Numbered from the stretch's first letter, positions 24,380-33,886 are shown. The stretch: 55,592 bases of DNA from CAZZDK01 sp964652235 (GCA_964652235.1 CAZZDK010000015.1:1-55592); one strand, 5' to 3'. Numbers and translations: made by a program. Notes: a model not told the origin generated them from the sequence alone.

Positions 24380-24934
24380 ATGAAAACCTGTCTTCTTACG
24401 CTTCATAAAAAGCTTTTTTCGATGCCTTGGGCTGCGCTCGCGGTGATTGCGGCGGGAGTCGGGGCCATTGTCGGCGCCTTGTTGATCGAGCATTTCTTCG
24501 GGGCGCATCCCTGCATCCTTTGCATCTATCAGCGCGTGCCCTATACGCTCGCGGCGCTTTTGGCCCTCGTCGCGCTTGCGCTGCGCAAGAACGCCCGCGC
24601 GGTGAGCGTGATTTTCGGCCTTATCGCTTTGGCCTATTTCGTCAATGTCGGCATCGCCTTTTACCACACGGGCGTGGAGCTTCATTGGTGGGATATGCCC
24701 GGCGGCTGCGCGGTTAACCCCGCCGTTCTGGCCGATCCGGAATCCGCGCGTCTGGCGCTTCTCATGACCGCGGTCGCCGAGTGCGACAAGATCAACTTCA
24801 CCTTCCTCGGCTTCACGCTGGCGAATTGGAACATTCTTATTTGCCTGGGGCTGGGGGCGTTCGCCGCGCTCGTGGCGCTGGGGCCTTGCACGAAGTGGGC
24901 GTGCGCGTGCGATAAGAAAAGCGGGTGCTGCTAG
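24380..24934 (+). CDS. dsbB: Disulfide bond formation protein DsbB family
   Basis: DsbB reoxidises periplasmic DsbA and passes electrons to quinone. Four hydrophobic segments are seen in 184 residues. The first redox pair is HPCILCIYQRVPY (C45, C48), and the second pair is C111 (GGCAVNP) and C136 (ECDKINF), as in the family. The tail is odd: CTKWACACDKKSGCC adds five cysteines not usual for DsbB. The start at 24380 lacks a strong ribosome-binding site. The 3' end overlaps the convergent SNF2 gene by four bases. Confidence 0.88.
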   Translation: MKTCLLTLHKKLFSMPWAALAVIAAGVGAIVGALLIEHFFGAHPCILCIYQRVPYTLAALLALVALALRKNARAVSVIFGLIALAYFVNVGIAFYHTGVELHWWDMPGGCAVNPAVLADPESARLALLMTAVAECDKINFTFLGFTLANWNILICLGLGAFAALVALGPCTKWACACDKKSGCC

Positions 24935-27900
24935 CTGCCAAGCAGCCACTCTAAATCTTTCGGCGTAAGCCGGGCGGCGGCGGCGGGGTCTTCACCGAAC
25001 AAGGCGGCGGCAAGGCCGGCTTTTTTCGTCTGCAATTCCAGAATGCGCTCTTCCAGCGTGCCTTCGGCGATCATCTTGTAAACGAAGACCGGCTTGTCCT
25101 GTCCGATACGGTGCGCGCGGTCCGTCGCCTGGTTTTCCACGGCGGGATTCCACCACGGATCGTAATGGATCACCGTATCCGCCGCCGTAAGATTCAAACC
25201 CGTTCCGCCCGCTTTCAGGCTGATGAGGAAGAGGGGGACTTCGCCGCTTTGGAAACGTTTGACGGGCGCGGCGCGGTCTTTCGTCGTTCCGCGCAGCTCC
25301 ACGAAAGGAATCCCGGCTTTTTCCAGTTCCGGCTTGATAAGGTCGAGCATCGAGGTGAATTGGGAGAAGAGAAGAATCTTTCGCTCGTCCTCGATCAGCG
25401 TGGGGATCATTTCCATCAGCTCTTCGAGCTTGGCCGAGCCTTTGACCTTCCGCGCGGCCTCCAGCTTCACCAGGCGCGGATCGCAGCAGACTTGCCGCAG
25501 CTTCAAAAGCGCGTCGAGGATGACGATCTGGCTGCGCGCAATTCCCTTGGCCGCGATTTCCTCGCGCACCTTTTCGCTCATGACGTGGCGCACGGCCTCG
25601 TACAAGTCGCGCTGGTCGTCGGCGAGCGTCACGCGGCGCACCATTTCGGTTTTGGGCGGCAGTTCCCTTGCGACCTCGCATTTCAGGCGGCGCAGGACGA
25701 AGGGCTTGAGCCTTTGGGCAAGCAGAATCTTGCGATCCGCATCGCCGCTTTTTTCGATAGGATTTCTGTAATGTTTCGCAAAGCTCTTATGATCGCCCAA
25801 AAGGCCAGGCATAAGGAACGTGAATAAAGACCAGGCTTCGCCCAGATGGTTCTCAACGGGCGTGCCGGTCAGGCACAATCTCTGCCGCGCCTGAAGCGCG
25901 CAGGCGGCCTGCGTCATCTTGGCGGACGGATTCTTCACCGCCTGCGCCTCGTCGAGGACGATCAGCGACCATTTCTTTTTCGAAAGCTCTTCGCCGTCGC
26001 GAGGCAGGAGGGGATAGGTCGTCAGAACGACATCGGCCTTTTCCGTTTTTCCGAAACGTCCCAGCCTTTCCTTGCCGTGAAGGACGAGCGTTTTCAGCTC
26101 CGGCGTGAAGCGTTCGATTTCCGCCTGCCAGTTGGCGACGAGGCTCGTGGGCATGACGATCAGGCAAGGTTCTTTGAGCCTGCCGCTTTCCTTGAGCGCT
26201 TGAATATAGGCCAACGCCTGCACCGTTTTGCCCAGGCCCATATCGTCGGCGAGGATTCCCGAAAGGCCGTAATCGCCTAGGAAATGCAGCCAATGGTAGC
26301 CTTCAACCTGATAGGGGCGCAGTTTGGCTTTGAGGTTTTTAGGCAGCGGCTTTTCCTCGATCCCTTCGAAGGAGGCGAGTTTTTCGACAAGTTCCTTCAG
26401 GCGGCTCGCGCCGAGCCATCTGTGGCGCGTGAGTCCCTCAAGCCGAATGAAGGCCGCCGCAAGGTCCATCGAAACGCGCAGCTTGCCTTCTTCGTCCAGC
26501 GCCTTGTCGCCCAAAAGCTCCACGAGCGTTTTAAGGATCGTATGAACGCGCGGTCCCGGCAAAGCGAGTTGTCGCCCGTCCGGCAGGGGAACGTAGCAGG
26601 TCTTCGCCTGCGCCAGCTTGTCCACGTCGGCCAGGGAGCCGAGTCTGCGGATCATGGCGACGAGCAGCGGCAGAAGCTTTACGCGCCGCCCGCCGACGGA
26701 AATGCCGAGGTCGAGCGAGAACCACCATTCGCCGTTTTGGGCGAACTCGGCCTCGATGTCGTCGTCGTCGGGCGCGAGGATTTCCGTTTCAAGCGCCGAT
26801 CCCGTTTCGATCTCGAAACCGGCGCGGCGCCATTTCGGCGCGGTCTCGTAAAGAAAATCCGTCCAGAACCAGGGCGGCGCGCCTTCGGGAGGTTCAAGCC
26901 GCAAGCCGCGCGGATCGTCCTCTTCAGACGGGCGGAAAAGCTTCTCAAGACTTCTTAAAATCTTCTCTTCCGCCCTTGCGTCGCGCCCGCGCAAAAGAAT
27001 TTCGTCGTCCTTTTCGACCTGATAGTCCGGCGAAGGGTTCATCGGGTGGACGCAATGGCCTTCGTAAACGAAAGAAAGAAACGCGGCGGTTCCCGTCTCG
27101 CCCTGTTTTTGAATCGCAAGGCGCGGGATCGGCGCTTCGCCGCTTTTGATCTTGCGGACTTTGCGCGGCGCGGGAAGGGCGAGGGAGCGGGTCTTGAAAA
27201 GTCGCCGCAGCGTCTCGGCCTCGGCGGCGTCGAGCGGCGGGCCGCCCAGAAAACCCAGCAGCGTTTCGGGGGCCGTCCCGCAAAGCAGCGGCCCCGCCTC
27301 GCCGGTCAGCGGAAGAACGTACCACGGCGAAGGCGAAAGGAGAATCTCTGCGCCGGGCTTTTCGATTTTCAAATCCGATCTTTGCGAGCCGTCGAGCAAA
27401 AGCGTCCAGCCCAAAAGCGCGGGCAGGGGCGGCGCGAGAGAAAGGGGTTGGCGCGTAGCCTCGCCCCAAAAGGCTCTTCCGGTTCCGATCGCGCGCCTGA
27501 GGATCAGGTCGATAATCGCCGGGTCCGAGGGAAGCGTCCAGACATAGGGCGTATAGCCGTAATGGCTCTCCGCCGCCGTGGCCAGCTTCAAAAGGCTTTC
27601 GTCTTCGGGCGAAAGGATTCCGCGCGATTGGTATTTGAGGGAGACGAGTTGTTGATAGTTCTGCTTGCGCGGCGCGGTCCAGGCGCCGTCCTTCAGTTTT
27701 TGCTGAAGCGCGAGGAAAAAAGAAGGGGCGGCGGCGTCCCGCGCGGGCGGGCGCAAAAGATAGACGAGGCGCGTTTCCTTTTCCGGCGCGAAGAAGAAGG
27801 GAGCCATGGCTTCAAGCCGCGCGAGCCAGGCGTTAAGTCGCGGCGAGCTTTGTTTTGCGGCGGCGGAATCTTTTTCCCGCCGCATGGGCAGGGGATGGCG

Positions 27901-28203
27901 CTTGCGCTCCTGCGCCCTGATCTCTTCCGCCAAGGCTTCGTAAAGCGCGGCGGCGGCGTGCTTGCATTTATAGCCGACCGGACAGGTGCATTCGGCCTCG
28001 ATGATCGTGCGGGGACCGTTTTTAAGAATCTCGATCCAGACGCGGTAGGGCGCCTGCGCGTTGCCGCGCACCCGCGCCTCCACGATCCTGCCGCCGCCCT
28101 TGACGATGACGTCTTCGACGCGCCCCTCGGCCTGATAGGCCTTGCCGCGGCCATTGTCCCGCGCGTCGAAATTCCTGGCGATATCCGCTACTGTGAAAAG
28201 CAC
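24931..28203 (-). CDS. SNF2-family ATPase with N-terminal SWIM zinc finger
   Basis: A 1090-residue DNA translocase of the bacterial SNF2 class. The SWIM finger is ECTCPVGYKCKH (C72, C74, C80, H82). A long middle region of unclear fold follows. The motor starts near LRPYQVEGYHWLHFLG with Walker A DDMGLGKTVQA, then VLTTYPLL, LDEAQAVKNP, CLTGTPVENHLGEAWSLF, and the helicase C half LLFSQFTSMLDLI, GGTGLNLTAADTVIHYDPWW and DRAHRIGQDK. GTG start at 28203 with aggaaacaa upstream. The cellular role of these proteins is poorly known; transcription recycling like RapA is one possibility. Confidence 0.94.
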   Translation of the reverse strand: MLFTVADIARNFDARDNGRGKAYQAEGRVEDVIVKGGGRIVEARVRGNAQAPYRVWIEILKNGPRTIIEAECTCPVGYKCKHAAAALYEALAEEIRAQERKRHPLPMRREKDSAAAKQSSPRLNAWLARLEAMAPFFFAPEKETRLVYLLRPPARDAAAPSFFLALQQKLKDGAWTAPRKQNYQQLVSLKYQSRGILSPEDESLLKLATAAESHYGYTPYVWTLPSDPAIIDLILRRAIGTGRAFWGEATRQPLSLAPPLPALLGWTLLLDGSQRSDLKIEKPGAEILLSPSPWYVLPLTGEAGPLLCGTAPETLLGFLGGPPLDAAEAETLRRLFKTRSLALPAPRKVRKIKSGEAPIPRLAIQKQGETGTAAFLSFVYEGHCVHPMNPSPDYQVEKDDEILLRGRDARAEEKILRSLEKLFRPSEEDDPRGLRLEPPEGAPPWFWTDFLYETAPKWRRAGFEIETGSALETEILAPDDDDIEAEFAQNGEWWFSLDLGISVGGRRVKLLPLLVAMIRRLGSLADVDKLAQAKTCYVPLPDGRQLALPGPRVHTILKTLVELLGDKALDEEGKLRVSMDLAAAFIRLEGLTRHRWLGASRLKELVEKLASFEGIEEKPLPKNLKAKLRPYQVEGYHWLHFLGDYGLSGILADDMGLGKTVQALAYIQALKESGRLKEPCLIVMPTSLVANWQAEIERFTPELKTLVLHGKERLGRFGKTEKADVVLTTYPLLPRDGEELSKKKWSLIVLDEAQAVKNPSAKMTQAACALQARQRLCLTGTPVENHLGEAWSLFTFLMPGLLGDHKSFAKHYRNPIEKSGDADRKILLAQRLKPFVLRRLKCEVARELPPKTEMVRRVTLADDQRDLYEAVRHVMSEKVREEIAAKGIARSQIVILDALLKLRQVCCDPRLVKLEAARKVKGSAKLEELMEMIPTLIEDERKILLFSQFTSMLDLIKPELEKAGIPFVELRGTTKDRAAPVKRFQSGEVPLFLISLKAGGTGLNLTAADTVIHYDPWWNPAVENQATDRAHRIGQDKPVFVYKMIAEGTLEERILELQTKKAGLAAALFGEDPAAAARLTPKDLEWLLGS

Positions 28204-28325
28204 TTGTTTCCTGCCGCGTTAAAGTGAACGCACCAGAATAAGACCCTTCCTGTTGTTTTTCAATGGAAATCCGTTTGTGTGCAGAAGAATGAAATTTCCT
28301 TCAAGAGCGGCGGCGGCGAGCCGCT

Positions 28326-29318
28326 TTACCCCCAGAACCCGACCAGCCCCTTGATTGCCTGCAAATCCGCGGTCGCAATTTCGTTCGCTTTGTCCGCGCC
28401 CTTTCTAAGGATTCCGTCGATCTCGGCGGGATCGGCCATCAGCTCGCGCATACGGGCGTTGATGGGGCCGAGTTTGGCGATGGCCAGATCGGCCAGCTCC
28501 TTTTTGAAGGACGAGAACTGCGCGCCCGCGTGGGATTTCAGCACGTCCGCGCGAGTCTGATCCGCCAGCGAGGCGTAGATCGTCACGAGATTGTCGGCTT
28601 CGGGCCGCTTTTCCAGCGCGGCGAGCGTCTCCGGCAGCGGTTCGGGATCGGTCTTCGCCTTGCGGATTTTGAGCATGATCGTGTCCGCGTCGTCGGTCAT
28701 GTTGATCCGCGAATAATCGGATTCGTCCGACTTGCTCATCTTCTTCGTTCCGTCGCGCAGCGACATGACGCGCGTGGCCTCGCCCATAATCAACGGTTCC
28801 GGTATCGGGAAATATTCGCCGAACGTGCCGTTGAAGGCGATGGCGATGTCGCGCGTCAGCTCGACGTGCTGTTTCTGGTCCTCGCCCACGGGGACGTGCG
28901 TGGCCCTGTAAAGCAGGATGTCCGCCGCCATGAGCACGGGATAGCTGTAAAGGCCCAGCAGTTGCAGGTCGCGGTTCTTGCCCGCCTTGTCCTTGAACTG
29001 CGTCATGCGGTTAAGCCAGCCCAGCGGCGTGCGCGTGCTTAAGATCCAGCTCAATTCCGTGTGCGCGGGCACGGCGCTTTGCGGGAAAAGGCAGCTTTTG
29101 GAAATGTCGATGCCCGAGGCGATATAGGCGCAGGCGACCTCGCGCGTCGCTTTCTTCAAGGTTTCGGGCGGCTGCGGGACCGTGATGGCGTGCAGATCGA
29201 CGACGCAGTAAAAGCATTCGTAACCGTCTTGCAATTTGACCCAGTTCTTAAGCGCGCCGAGATAATTGCCGAGATGAAGATTGCCGGTCGGTTGCATACC
29301 GGAAAAAATGCGGGACAT
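28326..29318 (-). CDS. trpS: Tryptophanyl-tRNA synthetase
   Basis: Charges tRNA-Trp. Class I signatures are SGMQPTGNLHLGNYLGAL (HIGH equivalent at about 14-18) and KKMSKSDES (KMSKS, about 195). YPVLMAADILLYRATHVPVGEDQKQHVELTRD (in usual blocks) forms the tryptophan pocket. I start at the ATG 29318 (330 residues), which has aaggagtccccc in front. A longer frame to 29387 is not needed. Confidence 0.97.
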   Translation of the reverse strand: MSRIFSGMQPTGNLHLGNYLGALKNWVKLQDGYECFYCVVDLHAITVPQPPETLKKATREVACAYIASGIDISKSCLFPQSAVPAHTELSWILSTRTPLGWLNRMTQFKDKAGKNRDLQLLGLYSYPVLMAADILLYRATHVPVGEDQKQHVELTRDIAIAFNGTFGEYFPIPEPLIMGEATRVMSLRDGTKKMSKSDESDYSRINMTDDADTIMLKIRKAKTDPEPLPETLAALEKRPEADNLVTIYASLADQTRADVLKSHAGAQFSSFKKELADLAIAKLGPINARMRELMADPAEIDGILRKGADKANEIATADLQAIKGLVGFWG

Positions 29319-29429
29319 GGGGGACTCCTTAAAGAAAACGAAACAATGGAGAAAACGGCGGCCAAAACGCTTAGCGCCATCGCTCAAAAAGCGAAGCGGG
29401 CCGGAAAGGGAAAAAAGAAGCGGGCCGTA

Positions 29430-30992
29430 TCATTTCTTTTCAAACGCCTTGGGTTGTTTGAGGGCTTTGAGCAGCTCCTTAAGGCGCAAAGCGCCCGTCA
29501 GGTGCAATAACACAAAATAAACTGTCGAGGAAAGGCCTATGATAAGCGAAAGTCCCCCGATCTTAAGAAAAAGAGGCCCCGTAAACCACGTTTCCGTGGC
29601 GCGGGAAAGCGCCCAGGTCGCGGCGCCCATGGCGGCGGCGCTCAAGACAAAGCGGGGCAAGGCGCGGCGAAGCTCTTCGTCGATCAGGCTTTCGCCGCTC
29701 TTGCGGAGTTTTAGGTAGAGCTGCGCCGCGTTCGTCCAGGTGGCGATGCTGGTCGCCAGCGCCATCCCGACATGGCCCCAGACGTTCATCAGGATCAGGG
29801 CGCAGAAAACGTTCACGGCCATCGAGACGATCGCGATCCGGACGGGCGTTTTCGTGTCGTGCCGCGCGAAAAAGCGCGCCGCGAAGACTTTGACGAGCAG
29901 GAAGGCGGGAATGCCCAGAGTATAGGCCATCAGCGTTCGCGCGGTTTGGACCGTGTCCTCGGCGGTAAAGGCGCCGTGTTCGAAAAGAGCGCGGATGATC
30001 GGCGTCGCGGCGCAGCCCAGGCCGACAGCGGACGGCAGGCCGAGCAAAAGGCAAAAGGCGATCGCCCGGCTGACGTAATGACGGACCGCCTGTCCGTTTC
30101 CGGCGGCCTCCTGGCGCGAGAGGAGGGGCAAAAGGGTCGTCGCGACGGCGATCCCCACGATCCCAAGCGGCAATTGGTTGAGCCTGTCGGCGTAATAAAG
30201 ATAAGACACCGCGCCCGTCGGGAGCAGCGAGGCCAGAACCGTCGTAAGAAGCAAATTGATTTGCGCGGCGCCCGCGCCGACGGCGCCGGGACCGATCTGA
30301 CGGAACAAGCGGCGGGTCATGTCCGTCAGGCGCGGACGCAGAAGCGGGATTGAAAGCCGCGCGCGATAGCAGCTGACGGCAAGCCATCCCGCCTGCACGA
30401 CGCCTGAGATCGTCGTTCCCCAAGCCAGGGCGCCGCCGATGGACCAGTCCATAAAGCTTGCGATCAAAAGCGCGGCGATCATGACGACGTTCAGCGCCAC
30501 GGGCGCGGCGGCGCCGGGCGCGAAACGACCGTGCGCGTTCAAAACCCCCGTTTGCAGGGCCGTGATAGAGATAAGCAAAAGATAGGGAAAGGTGATCCGG
30601 CTGTAGTGCACGGCGAGGGCGTATTTGTCCGGCTCGTCCTCGAAACCGGGCGCGATGATCTGAATGACCCAGGGCATCGCCATCATGACGACAAGCGTGA
30701 AAGGCGTCAGCAGGCCGATTAGAAGGCCGAGGGCCTCGCCCGCGAACTTTTGGGCGGCCTCGTCGTCCTTTTTTTCCTTTTCCGTCGCGTAAAGGGGCAC
30801 AAAGGCCGCCGAGAACGCGCCCTCCGCGAACAGGCTCCGGAACAGGTTCGGCAGACGTTGGGCCACGAAAAAGGCGTCCGACATGACCCCTGCGCCGAGA
30901 AAGATGGCCGTCAGCGTGTCGCGGACGAACCCGCCCACGCGGCTCAAGGCCGTCAGGCCGCTCACGGTGAAAAGGGATCGCGCGAAGGTCAT
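29430..30992 (-). CDS. murJ: Lipid II flippase MurJ
   Basis: MurJ moves the peptidoglycan precursor lipid II across the inner membrane. The 520-residue, very hydrophobic protein (about 14 membrane segments) begins FTVSGLTALSRVGGFVRDTL and continues with VMSDAFFVAQRLPNLFRSLFAEGAFSAAFVPLY (in usual blocks), the MurJ/MviN signature with conserved charged residues. YLYYADRLNQLPLGI is also typical. It lies six bases downstream of the prepilin peptidase gene, so both are probably cotranscribed. Confidence 0.96.
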   Translation of the reverse strand: MTFARSLFTVSGLTALSRVGGFVRDTLTAIFLGAGVMSDAFFVAQRLPNLFRSLFAEGAFSAAFVPLYATEKEKKDDEAAQKFAGEALGLLIGLLTPFTLVVMMAMPWVIQIIAPGFEDEPDKYALAVHYSRITFPYLLLISITALQTGVLNAHGRFAPGAAAPVALNVVMIAALLIASFMDWSIGGALAWGTTISGVVQAGWLAVSCYRARLSIPLLRPRLTDMTRRLFRQIGPGAVGAGAAQINLLLTTVLASLLPTGAVSYLYYADRLNQLPLGIVGIAVATTLLPLLSRQEAAGNGQAVRHYVSRAIAFCLLLGLPSAVGLGCAATPIIRALFEHGAFTAEDTVQTARTLMAYTLGIPAFLLVKVFAARFFARHDTKTPVRIAIVSMAVNVFCALILMNVWGHVGMALATSIATWTNAAQLYLKLRKSGESLIDEELRRALPRFVLSAAAMGAATWALSRATETWFTGPLFLKIGGLSLIIGLSSTVYFVLLHLTGALRLKELLKALKQPKAFEKK

Positions 30993-30998
30993 GAGGCG

Positions 30999-31775
30999 TT
31001 ACGGCATCGCATAGAGGTAAAGCTGGTAATAGACGCATCCGGCCAGCGCCAGGCATAAAGCCGGGGCGAAGGGGAATTCCTTCTCGCCCATGAAACGTTT
31101 CCACAAAAGGCCCGTGATCGCGCCGATCACGCCCGCCGCGAACAAAAACCAGGGGATCAGCAGGACCGGCATCCATAAGCCGGCGGCGGCGAAAAACTTC
31201 ACGTCGCCTAGGCCCAGCATTTCGCGTCCGCGCCATTTACTGTAGGCGATGGCGAGCAGAAGGCCGAGGCCCAAAAGTCCTGCTGCGCCGATCAGGCCCA
31301 TGAAAATATCACCCTCGCCGATGACGAGGCTTAAAAAGCCGAAAAAGGCCAAGGCCGCGTTCAGTTCGTCGGGAATCAGCCCGAAGGCCAGGTCAATCAG
31401 CGCGATGGCGGGTAAAAGGCCGAGGCCTAGGCAAATCGGCACGGAAAGGGGGGAAAACCCCGCCAGGACGACCGCGCTGGCGCCCAGCGCGAAACCGATA
31501 ATCTCGACCACGGGTTGCGGCCAGAGGCCCCGCCTTTTGCCGCACGGGCAGGGCAGGGCCAGCATATGCATACGTAAAAGCCAGCCGAAGAGCGGGAAAT
31601 ATTCGTGAAGTTGCAAGGGCCTTAGGCAAAAAACGCATTGGGGCAGGCGGCTTTCCCCCGGCAGCCTGTCGGCGCTGCGATAGCCGAAATGCGCGCCCAA
31701 GGAGGCCGATAAAAGCCCCAAAAGACCGCCGTAGAAAAGATCGAGCAGGACGGAAAGAAACTCGTTTTGTTCCAT
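30999..31775 (-). CDS. Prepilin leader peptidase (A24 family)
   Basis: Membrane aspartic peptidase that trims type IV-like prepilins. The catalytic aspartates are in IDLAFGLIPDELN and MLGLGDVKFFAAAG. An N-terminal cytoplasmic domain is present: CVFC (near 45), then CPCGKRRG, a CxC in place of the second CxxC. The fold has about eight membrane segments. I prefer the ATG 31775 (258 residues) over a TTG at 31799, though neither has a good ribosome-binding site. No pilus genes are in the window. It is followed by murJ. Confidence 0.88.
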   Translation of the reverse strand: MEQNEFLSVLLDLFYGGLLGLLSASLGAHFGYRSADRLPGESRLPQCVFCLRPLQLHEYFPLFGWLLRMHMLALPCPCGKRRGLWPQPVVEIIGFALGASAVVLAGFSPLSVPICLGLGLLPAIALIDLAFGLIPDELNAALAFFGFLSLVIGEGDIFMGLIGAAGLLGLGLLLAIAYSKWRGREMLGLGDVKFFAAAGLWMPVLLIPWFLFAAGVIGAITGLLWKRFMGEKEFPFAPALCLALAGCVYYQLYLYAMP

Positions 31776-31854
31776 AAGGAAAGCCGATTCTGGTTCCAAG
31801 TAACCGAGGAAAAGAACCTTCTGCCCGTTTTGGCGGCGAAGTCAAGGGAAGGAG

Positions 31855-32046
31855 TCAACGGTTCCCCTTCTTCTCCAAAACGTACCGCAGCTTCGCCAGG
31901 GCGTTTTGCTGCAAGGTCTTCTGGGACATATAAGAGGGGCCTTGGATCGTCACCTCGGTGCCTGTGGCGACGTGGACGGCGACGACCTTGACGACCGGGC
32001 CAATGTGGATGAACTCGAAAAGGACCTCGCCGAGCGCCTCAACCAT
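31855..32046 (-). CDS. DUF6898-like small conserved protein
   Basis: A 63-residue protein beginning MVEALGEVLFEFIHIGPVVK and continuing VAVHVATGTEVTIQGPSYMS. Small alphaproteobacterial proteins with the pattern GEV-F-F-xIG-V-V-AxD-xTGTEV are annotated DUF6898, sometimes wrongly as serine hydroxymethyltransferase. I start at the ATG 32046 because aggagg lies five bases before it; the ATG at 32064 overlaps that site. Function unknown. Confidence 0.75.
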   Translation of the reverse strand: MVEALGEVLFEFIHIGPVVKVVAVHVATGTEVTIQGPSYMSQKTLQQNALAKLRYVLEKKGNR

Positions 32047-32165
32047 ATTTCCTCCTACCTCCATGATTATAGGCGGTTTTTAAGGAAATCAACGTCCATT
32101 TAAGGCTTGAAGGGGTGCTCCGCCTGCGTTAGACCCTTTCAGGTTCTTTAAGAAAGCAGGGGCAC

Positions 32166-33218
32166 ATGACGGACACGGCGCATCATTCTCCTATCCAAAC
32201 GGACGTTGTTATCGTCGGCGCGGGGCCGATCGGGCTTTTCTCGGTCTTTGAGCTGGGTCTTTACGATATGAAAGCTCATTTGGTCGATATTCTTGATCGT
32301 CCGGGCGGCCAATGCGCCGAACTCTATCCTGAAAAGCCTATTTACGACATTCCCGCCGTTCCGGCCTGCACGGGCGCCGAGCTTGTCGAGCGCCTGATGG
32401 AGCAGATCAAGCCCTTCAACCCCGCTTTTCATCTGGGGCAGATGGCCGAAAAGCTGGAAAAAAACGAAGACGGCAAATGGCGCGTCACGACCGACAAGGG
32501 CACGGTTCTGGAGGCCCCCGTCGTTGTTCTGGCGGCGGGCGGCGGCAGCTTTGTGCCCAAGAAAATGCCGATCAAGGGCATTGAATCTTATGAGGGAACG
32601 TCCGTTTTCTATGCCGTCCGCAAGATGGATTTCTTTAAGGGCAAGCGGCTCGTCATCGCGGGCGGCGGCGACAGCGCGCTTGACTGGGCCATCAATCTCC
32701 AGCCGATCGCCGAAAGCGTCACGCTGGTCCACCGCCGCGACGAATTCCGTGCCGCGCCCGATTCCGTGGGCAAAATGCGCGGCCTTGTCTCCGAAGGCGC
32801 GATGGATCTGAAAATCGCCAATATCACGGGCGTTTCGGGCAAAGACGGTCAGATCAGCGCCGTCACGCTCAAGGAAGAGGGCAAGGAACCCTTTGACTTG
32901 CCTTGCGATTGTCTGCTCGGCTTTTACGGATTGACCATGAAATTAGGTCCTGTCGCCGATTTCGGCATGACTTTGGAAAACGAGCTGATCCCGGTCGATA
33001 CCGCCACGTTCGAGACGAATCTGCCCGGCGTTTTCGCCGTGGGTGACATCAACACCTATCCTGGTAAGATGAAGCTGATTCTGTCCGGGTTCCACGAAGC
33101 GGCGCTGATGGCGAAAAAAGCCTTCACCTACGTTCATCCGGACCGGCGGTACCGTTTTCAGTACACGACCTCGTCGAGCAACTTGCACGACAAGCTCGGC
33201 AAGGAAGACTGCAAATAA
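32166..33218 (+). CDS. Ferredoxin-NADP+ reductase, thioredoxin-reductase-like type
   Basis: FAD enzyme that moves electrons between NADPH and ferredoxin. The 350 residues hold the FAD site VVIVGAGPIGLFSVFELG (about 14-31), DILDRPGGQCAELYPEKPIY, the NADPH site VIAGGGDSALDWA and the closing FAD block GVFAVGDINTYPGK. The CxxC pair of thioredoxin reductases is missing, which identifies the FNR subgroup. The ferredoxin gene follows 29 bp later, so the partner is at hand. Confidence 0.93.
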   Translation: MTDTAHHSPIQTDVVIVGAGPIGLFSVFELGLYDMKAHLVDILDRPGGQCAELYPEKPIYDIPAVPACTGAELVERLMEQIKPFNPAFHLGQMAEKLEKNEDGKWRVTTDKGTVLEAPVVVLAAGGGSFVPKKMPIKGIESYEGTSVFYAVRKMDFFKGKRLVIAGGGDSALDWAINLQPIAESVTLVHRRDEFRAAPDSVGKMRGLVSEGAMDLKIANITGVSGKDGQISAVTLKEEGKEPFDLPCDCLLGFYGLTMKLGPVADFGMTLENELIPVDTATFETNLPGVFAVGDINTYPGKMKLILSGFHEAALMAKKAFTYVHPDRRYRFQYTTSSSNLHDKLGKEDCK

Positions 33219-33247
33219 AACCAACACAGAAGATCGAGAGACAGCCT

Positions 33248-33562
33248 ATGAAAATTCTTTGCACCGATATGGTCGGCAAGGTCCACGAACTTCCCGCCAC
33301 CGAAGAATGGAGCGTCATGGAAATCATCCGCGAAGGCGGCATTCCCATGCTGGCGCAATGCGGCGGCTCCTGCGCCTGCGCGACGTGCCACATTTACGTC
33401 AAGGAGCCGTGGAAGAGCAAATTGCCCGCTCCTTCCGAGGAAGAGATCGGTATGCTCGACGGCGCGTTCGAGGTGACGGAAGACTCCCGCCTGGCCTGCC
33501 AGGTTTTCTTTACAAAGGAGCTGGACGGCCTGGAAGTGACGCTCGCCGCCGGTTCGATGTGA
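33248..33562 (+). CDS. [2Fe-2S] ferredoxin, adrenodoxin type
   Basis: A 104-residue electron carrier. Cluster ligands are C38, C44 and C47 in QCGGSCACATCHIYV plus C84 in SRLACQVFF, giving the C-x5-C-x2-C spacing of adrenodoxin/FdxB proteins; C42 is extra. It lies in an operon with a ferredoxin reductase. No isc or P450 genes are adjacent, so the acceptor is unknown. Confidence 0.95.
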   Translation: MKILCTDMVGKVHELPATEEWSVMEIIREGGIPMLAQCGGSCACATCHIYVKEPWKSKLPAPSEEEIGMLDGAFEVTEDSRLACQVFFTKELDGLEVTLAAGSM

Positions 33563-33568
33563 GCCTCC

Positions 33569-33886
33569 ATGGTCTTTGAAGAGCTTGAAGAGCGCTACGG
33601 GCCTTATGCGGCGGAAATGATCCGTCAGGCCTTGACGCTCGAAGAGTTCGAAAAGCACGAAATCGAAGAGCTGGTCCCTTACTTCGAACTGAAGGCCGAG
33701 AGACTTTATGAGGAGTTCGCCTCGCGCCGGAACGCGCCCGCGCCGGAAGGCGGACCGCTGGCTTCCCAGGACGATTATTTGGCCGTTTTGCGGCGCCGCT
33801 GGCAACAGGCCGAGGAAATGGCCCGCTTCGTCCTGAATGCCGAAAAGGCGGCCAGCGAAAAAGAAGTCGGTTCGGTCGTGGCGTAA
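33569..33886 (+). CDS. Small acidic helical protein of unknown function
   Basis: A 105-residue, Glu-rich and probably all-helical protein: FEELEERYGPYAAEMIRQAL then LEEFEKHEIEELVPYFELKA. I do not recognise a family. It starts six bases after the ferredoxin stop and seems to be the third gene of that operon, so a role as an adaptor for the redox pair is possible (inference). The ribosome-binding site is weak. It ends five bases before the convergent ctrA. Confidence 0.65.
   Translation: MVFEELEERYGPYAAEMIRQALTLEEFEKHEIEELVPYFELKAERLYEEFASRRNAPAPEGGPLASQDDYLAVLRRRWQQAEEMARFVLNAEKAASEKEVGSVVA

Noticed and set aside
27046..28227. Plus-strand frame of 393 codons
   Set aside because: Antisense to the SNF2 gene, whose motifs are complete; the translated product is low-complexity Arg/Gly.
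29563..31236. Minus-strand frame of 557 codons
   Set aside because: Shifted frame over murJ and the prepilin peptidase; murJ has all family signatures in its own frame.
32103..32165. Leader of the ferredoxin reductase gene containing ggggtgctc and gaccctttcagg, reminiscent of a TPP riboswitch
   Set aside because: The essential CUGAGA core is missing and the region is only about 60 nt; it forms a plain 8-bp hairpin (tgaagggg/ccctttca).
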